Assembly: GCA_040218145.1 (NCBI GenBank)
Contig: JAVJQK010000070.1
Span: forward strand, 1 to 64,000
Reading direction: 5' to 3'
Source of the DNA: Sandaracinaceae bacterium
GTDB lineage: Bacteria > Myxococcota_A > Polyangia > Polyangiales > Sandaracinaceae
DNA length: 64,000 nucleotides
Positions 60,477 to 64,000 of this stretch are shown here, in pieces (within the stretch, counting starts at the first letter, position 1; the number at the start of each line of letters is the position of its first letter). A model generated the notes under the pieces. The model was not told the origin of the DNA, ran no database searches, and worked only from the letters and a program-made list of their open reading frames with translations. The translations under genes were made by a program, and so were the position numbers.

Positions 60477-61451
60477 ATGAGCGAGGACTATCGAGGCGTG
60501 GTCGAGGCGCTCTACGCGGACGCGGCGCAGACCCCACAGGCGGCTCTCTGCTGCACGAGCGCGCCTCCCTGGAAGCTACCGGGGCTCTCGGTGCCGCAGG
60601 GCATGCTCGAACGCAACTATGGATGCGGCAGCACGGTGCACGCGAGGGACCTCGCCGACGCAGCGGACGTCCTCTACGTAGGCGTCGGCTCAGGCCTCGA
60701 GGCGCTGCAGCTCGCGTACTTCGTGCGGCGCCCGGGCGGCGTCGTCGCGGTGGACACGGTGCCCGAGATGCTCGCCGTGGCCGAGCGCCTGCTCGGCGAG
60801 GCCGCGAGCCAGAACGCGTGGTTCGAGCGCGACTTCGTGTCGCTCCGCCGTGGCGACGCGCTCGATCTCCCCGCGCGCGACGCGAGCGTCGACGTCGTGG
60901 CGCAGAACTGCCTGTTCAACATCTTCACCCGCGAGCACCTCGCGCGGGCGCTCGGCGAGGTCCACCGCGTGCTCCGGCCGGGCGGCAAGCTCGTGCTGAG
61001 CGACCCGGTGGCGACCCGCCCGATCCCCGCCCACCTCGCCGCGGACGACCGCCTTCGGGCCATGTGCCTCAGCGGCGCGCTCACCCTCGACGCCTACCTC
61101 GAGGCGCTCGTCGCGGCGGGCTTCGGCACGATCGAGGTCCGCGCCAAGCGCCCCTACCGGCTGCTCGACGCGAAGCGCTACGGGCTCGAGGACAGCCTCC
61201 TGCTCGAGAGCGTCGAGGTGTGCGCGATCAAGGATCCGATCCCCGGCGACGGCGCCTGCGTCTTCACCGGGCGCGCCGCCATCTACGTGGGGGAGGACGA
61301 GGCGCTCGACGACGGAAAGGGCCACGTGCTCCTGCGGGACGTGCCCCTCGGGGTCTGCGACAAGACCGCGAGCGCGCTCGCGGCGCTCGAGCGGAGCGAT
61401 CTCGTCCTGACCGAGCCGACCTGGCATTACGCCGGCGACGGCTGCTGCTGA
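60477..61451 (+). CDS. arsM: ArsM-type arsenite methyltransferase (arsenosugar branch)
   Basis: 324 aa. SAM-dependent methyltransferase core (VLYVGVGSGLEALQLA, VAVDTVPEM, DVVAQNCLFN, VLRPGGKLVLSD). Cys residues expected to bind As(III) are placed as in the arsenosugar-pathway ArsM group: a CC pair near residue 22, Cys in NYGCGST, Cys in AQNC and a terminal CC (GDGCC). Product: methylated arsenicals, perhaps channelled to arsenosugars. No ars regulator, transporter or arsenosugar partner (ArsS) is in the window, so the substrate call rests on the Cys pattern and the family memory. Confidence 0.72.
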   Translation: MSEDYRGVVEALYADAAQTPQAALCCTSAPPWKLPGLSVPQGMLERNYGCGSTVHARDLADAADVLYVGVGSGLEALQLAYFVRRPGGVVAVDTVPEMLAVAERLLGEAASQNAWFERDFVSLRRGDALDLPARDASVDVVAQNCLFNIFTREHLARALGEVHRVLRPGGKLVLSDPVATRPIPAHLAADDRLRAMCLSGALTLDAYLEALVAAGFGTIEVRAKRPYRLLDAKRYGLEDSLLLESVEVCAIKDPIPGDGACVFTGRAAIYVGEDEALDDGKGHVLLRDVPLGVCDKTASALAALERSDLVLTEPTWHYAGDGCC

Positions 61452-61454
61452 CGG

Positions 61455-61494
61455 AAAAGAGAACGGCGCCCCCCGATCGCTCGGGAGGCGCCGT
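61455..61494 (-). terminator. Intrinsic terminator of the 183-aa lipoprotein gene
   Basis: An 8-bp GC-rich stem (61463-61470 with 61487-61494) extended by five more pairs and one mismatch, with loop TCGC. On the minus strand the stem is followed by TTCTCTTTTCC, a T-rich tail. On the plus strand no T-tract follows. Confidence 0.7.
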
Positions 61495-61514
61495 CTCGGA
61501 TCACCGCGAGCGGC

Positions 61515-62066
61515 TCAGCAGCCCGGGTGATGGCCCTGGAGCACGCCGAGCATCCACCACTCCTCGGGGGTGCCGACGCGATCGAAGAAGTCGAGGATCG
61601 CGGCGCGCGCGCCCTCGTGACCGACCGGGGTCTGCTCCGCGATCTCCGCGCTCTCGGTCTCGATGTTCACGTCGAGCTGGATGTAGGGCGTGCTGCCGAC
61701 GACCTCGGGGCGATCGTCCGGCGCGACCGCGCCCTCGACCGGGACCCGATCGACGACCTGCCAGAGCGCGACGATCGCGTCCTGGCTGATGACCGGGACG
61801 CCGTCCGGCGCGAACCACGCGACCGCCACCTCGTCGAAGATCTCGACCCGCACCGGGATCGCCTCGGCGACGTCCAGGCCCTGGTCGACCAGCGCCGCCT
61901 CCGTCATCGGGTAGACCGACGCCTCGGGCACCATGTAGAGGAGCTGCGACGTCATCGCGTCTTCGTCGACCGCCCTGAGGTGGCCGCCGGTGTCCGCGAC
62001 GTCGGCGCTGCACGCGGCCATCAGGACGCCCGCCAGCGCCAACAGCATCTTGTGCGAAATACGCAT
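61515..62066 (-). CDS. Lipoprotein of unknown function
   Basis: 183 aa. Lipobox LMAAC (Cys about 19) after a good signal core. The mature part is beta-rich and acidic, with Trp and Phe in VAVAWFAPDG and EEWWMLG. ATG 62066 is preferred because AGGAG ends seven bases upstream; a second ATG at 62069 lies closer. No family recognised. An intrinsic terminator follows its stop. Confidence 0.65.
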   Translation of the reverse strand: MRISHKMLLALAGVLMAACSADVADTGGHLRAVDEDAMTSQLLYMVPEASVYPMTEAALVDQGLDVAEAIPVRVEIFDEVAVAWFAPDGVPVISQDAIVALWQVVDRVPVEGAVAPDDRPEVVGSTPYIQLDVNIETESAEIAEQTPVGHEGARAAILDFFDRVGTPEEWWMLGVLQGHHPGC

Positions 62067-62265
62067 CATTCGTTCTCCTTTCGAATCCGATCCGACACGT
62101 GCCCGGTTCGTCGGGCACCCGCGCATGGTGCCAGAGTCGGCGCGCGAACCGAAATCGCACGCTCCCCGCGCTTTTCTTGCGGGGGCGGGGCGGGGTTCGG
62201 ACAATTGCGCGAGAAGGGGGCCGGCCTTTCGTGGTAGCTCTCGTCCGTCGGCCGGAGGAACGCTC

Positions 62266-62577
62266 ATGCAGAACGCCCGCATCGTCAGCCTGCTCGTGGT
62301 CCTGCTCTCCCTGCTCGCGTTCGCGTGCGGGGGAGACGACGCCCAGCGTCGGCGGACCGCCGTCGACTGGGAGCCGAGCCAACGCGTCCCCCAGACGAGC
62401 GATCACTGGTGGGCGACGCCGGTCGAGCGCTACTGCGAAGAGAACCAGGACTGCCGCCCGAACGAGCAGTGCCAGCAGGTCCGCCTCGGCACCTGCCCCC
62501 GCTGCCCCCGCGGCGAGGACGCGCGCATCTGCGTCGGCGAGGGCGACGAAGAGCCCGCCGCCCGCGCGCGCCGCTGA
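62266..62577 (+). CDS. Small Cys-rich lipoprotein
   Basis: 103 aa. Signal with lipobox AFAC (Cys about 21) and six Cys in the mature part (YCEENQDC, EQCQQ, TCPRCP, RICVG), spaced as in a small disulfide domain. GGAGG ends seven bases before ATG 62266. No family recognised. Secreted or outer-membrane-anchored; may be a protease-resistant surface peptide. Convergent with the zinc-ribbon gene. Confidence 0.6.
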   Translation: MQNARIVSLLVVLLSLLAFACGGDDAQRRRTAVDWEPSQRVPQTSDHWWATPVERYCEENQDCRPNEQCQQVRLGTCPRCPRGEDARICVGEGDEEPAARARR

Positions 62578-62581
62578 GGAC

Positions 62582-63019
62582 CTACCAGGGGATCTCTTCG
62601 GGCTTGATCGCGTGGCGCTCGCCCGCGGCCTTGTACTTGAGTGGAGGCTTCTGCTCGCCGATGTGGAAGACCACGCCGGACGAGTCCGGGTGCAGCTCCC
62701 CCTCGACGAAGCGGTCGGTCGCGTAGCGCGCCACCGCGTAGAAGCCGTCCGACGCGAGGCAGAGCGTCACGCGCCCCGAGTGCTCGCAGACGGCGCACCA
62801 GGAGATGCGGCCGTCCGCGTGCTCGACGAAGCCACGCGCCTTGCACGGGGGACAGTCGGTCTCCTCCTGGGTGACCTCGCGCGAGCCGACGGCCTCCGCG
62901 CGGGCCGCCTCCGCGCGCTGCTCGGCGACCACCTCGGCCACCGGGCACGCGCAGTCGGGGCAGGTCTGGGCCCGGTCGGAGACCTTGCGCTCACAGTCGG
63001 GACACTCGATCAGCGCCAT
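62582..63019 (-). CDS. Zinc-ribbon protein of unknown function
   Basis: 145 aa. N-terminal zinc ribbon (CPDCERKV...CPDCACP) and a second Cys pair set CPPCKARG...CAVCEHSG with DnaJ-type CxxCxGxG spacing in part. A conserved-looking C-terminal domain (YAVARYATDRFVEGEL) follows. Cytosolic. GGGAG lies four bases before ATG 63019. It is 13 bp downstream of the MYXO-CTERM gene, so both may be in one unit. Confidence 0.7.
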   Translation of the reverse strand: MALIECPDCERKVSDRAQTCPDCACPVAEVVAEQRAEAARAEAVGSREVTQEETDCPPCKARGFVEHADGRISWCAVCEHSGRVTLCLASDGFYAVARYATDRFVEGELHPDSSGVVFHIGEQKPPLKYKAAGERHAIKPEEIPW

Positions 63020-63032
63020 CTCGCTCCCTCTC

Positions 63033-64000
63033 TCATCGTCGTCGTCGGCGCAGCACCAGGCCCAGCGCGAGCACGCCGAGCAGCCACACGCTCGGGGAGT
63101 CGCGCCGCGCGCCCACCGCCGCGCAGTTGCAGTCGTCGCCCGTCGGCGCGGTGACGCCGCCGTCGGACACGCCGCCGTCCACGCAGCTCGGCGCGTACGT
63201 GCACGCGCCTCCGCCGCAGGTGTCGGTCGTGCACGGGTCGCCGTCGTCGCACTGGGCGTCCATCTCGCACCGGCAAGACGCGTCGTCGTAGTCGATCTCG
63301 CCGTCGCAGTTGTTGTCGATGTCGTCGTCGCAGATCTCTCTCGCGCGCGAGTTGACCGACGTCATGGTCTCGTCGCAGTCCACGCCGAAGCGGTCCTCGC
63401 CGTCGTCGAGGCAGTCCCCGTCGCCGTTGTCGTCCACGCCCATCCCGCACACGCGGTCGCCGTCCTCGTCGATGAGGAAGTGGCAGTCGGCGTCGACCGT
63501 CATGAAGGCGCCGTCGCAGTCCGCGTCGACCCAGTCCCGGCAGCGCTCCATCGCGTCCGGGTGGATCTCCGGGTCGCCGTCGTTGCAGTCCGACGCGGCG
63601 ATGTTCTCACCCTCGTCGAGGCAGTCGCCGTCGCCGTTCAGGTCCTGACCGAGGCGGCACCAGCCGTCGCCGTCCTCGTCGAGCTCCCGCGTGCAGAAGG
63701 TGGACTCGTCGATCATGCCGTCGAGGTCGTTGTCCTTGCCGTCCACGCAGTTCTCCGGCGCGCCGGGGTAGCGCGTCGGGTCCGCCTCGGTGCCGGGGTC
63801 GATGATCCGGCCCTCCGCGTCGCGGACCGGGGGCGCCTCGCCCGTGGGTCCCTGCTCGCGCGCGTCGGAGCAGTCGCCGTCGCCGTTGAGGTCCTCACCG
63901 ACGATGCACCAGCCGTCGCCGTCGATGTCGCGGTACTCGTCGCACTCGCCGCGGTCGGCCGCGTCGGTGCTGCCGTCGCAGTCGTTGTCGATCCCGTCGG
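63033..64000 (-). CDS. Calcium-binding repeat protein with MYXO-CTERM-type tail (5' end outside window)
   Basis: At least 322 residues; the N-terminus lies beyond 64000. Repeated DxDGDG(W/V)C, DLNGDGDCLD and DADC motifs resemble EF-hand-like/dockerin-type calcium loops. ENCVDGKDNDLDG-type segments alternate with CDND repeats. The C-terminus has a Cys-containing stretch (DDCNCAAVG), a hydrophobic helix (SVWLLGVLALGLVL) and an RRRRR end, the layout of MYXO-CTERM sorting tails, which predict surface anchoring after processing. Function unknown, probably adhesive or structural. Confidence 0.85.
   Translation of the reverse strand, partial: DGIDNDCDGSTDAADRGECDEYRDIDGDGWCIVGEDLNGDGDCSDAREQGPTGEAPPVRDAEGRIIDPGTEADPTRYPGAPENCVDGKDNDLDGMIDESTFCTRELDEDGDGWCRLGQDLNGDGDCLDEGENIAASDCNDGDPEIHPDAMERCRDWVDADCDGAFMTVDADCHFLIDEDGDRVCGMGVDDNGDGDCLDDGEDRFGVDCDETMTSVNSRAREICDDDIDNNCDGEIDYDDASCRCEMDAQCDDGDPCTTDTCGGGACTYAPSCVDGGVSDGGVTAPTGDDCNCAAVGARRDSPSVWLLGVLALGLVLRRRRR

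Noticed and set aside
61463-61494. Terminator for the arsM-type gene on the plus strand
   Set aside because: The hairpin lacks a T-tract on that strand; only the minus-strand reading has the T-rich tail.

Overview
This 64 kb window is very GC-rich, gene-dense chromosomal DNA that looks like a myxobacterium (Myxococcota, probably a Polyangia/Sandaracinus-like lineage). The signs are three Hanks-type Ser/Thr kinases, PEGA, ankyrin, Kazal and Cys-rich lipoproteins, an EF-hand-like protein with a MYXO-CTERM-type tail, an FHA-EAL protein, and an RpoD sigma factor with a long charged insert. The genus is an inference from gene content; there is no rRNA or other marker here to fix it. No rRNA, tRNA, CRISPR array, IS element, integrase or prophage gene was seen. 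The window is mostly ordinary chromosome with many lineage-specific secreted proteins.

Layout. 0-7 kb: two secreted c-type cytochromes behind a direct-repeat operator candidate, a coupled pair of PPOX-fold flavoprotein-like genes, and a tightly overlapping purine catabolic operon allB-alc-uraD-uraH without uricase. 7-18 kb: a B12-binding/radical SAM protein, a kelch lipoprotein, an AlkB dioxygenase, a metallophosphoesterase coupled to a C2-like lipoprotein, a membrane-anchored Ser/Thr kinase, a zinc-ribbon membrane protein, an orphan 66-aa gene and an M17 aminopeptidase. 18-31 kb: rpoD with a 537 bp leader, a repeat protein coupled to a lone receiver-like domain, two more kinases flanking an ALDH7 (antiquitin-like) dehydrogenase, a six-PEGA surface protein and an ankyrin lipoprotein. 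31-43 kb: an ABC-2 type exporter (one ATPase, two permeases), a DUF1015 protein, a TPR/GMC oxidoreductase/Tat-protein operon, an APH-fold kinase and a Kazal lipoprotein ending at a strong terminator. 43-56 kb: a PolX-PHP protein whose polymerase catalytic residues look lost, a decayed Cys-rich gene remnant, an XPB helicase with its overlapping helicase-associated partner, a TauE/SafE permease, a non-coding 40-bp-period repeat array, and polA whose proofreading site looks dead. 56-64 kb: small membrane and lipoprotein genes, an alpha/beta hydrolase, FHA-EAL, thpR, an ArsM-type methyltransferase and the C-terminal part of a calcium-binding MYXO-CTERM protein that runs off the right edge.

How genes are expressed. 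Two initiation modes can be read from the sequence. Many first genes have a TAnnnT-like hexamer (often TATGCT) 6-10 bases before the start codon and no Shine-Dalgarno, which predicts leaderless mRNAs. Others have clear GGAG-type ribosome binding sites. Inside operons, ATGA and GTGA stop/start overlaps are the rule and fix several start codons. The observations most worth following up are the leaderless promoter pattern, the interleaved divergent promoter at 27.55 kb, the 40-bp-period array at 52 kb, and the active-site losses in PolX and in the PolA exonuclease.
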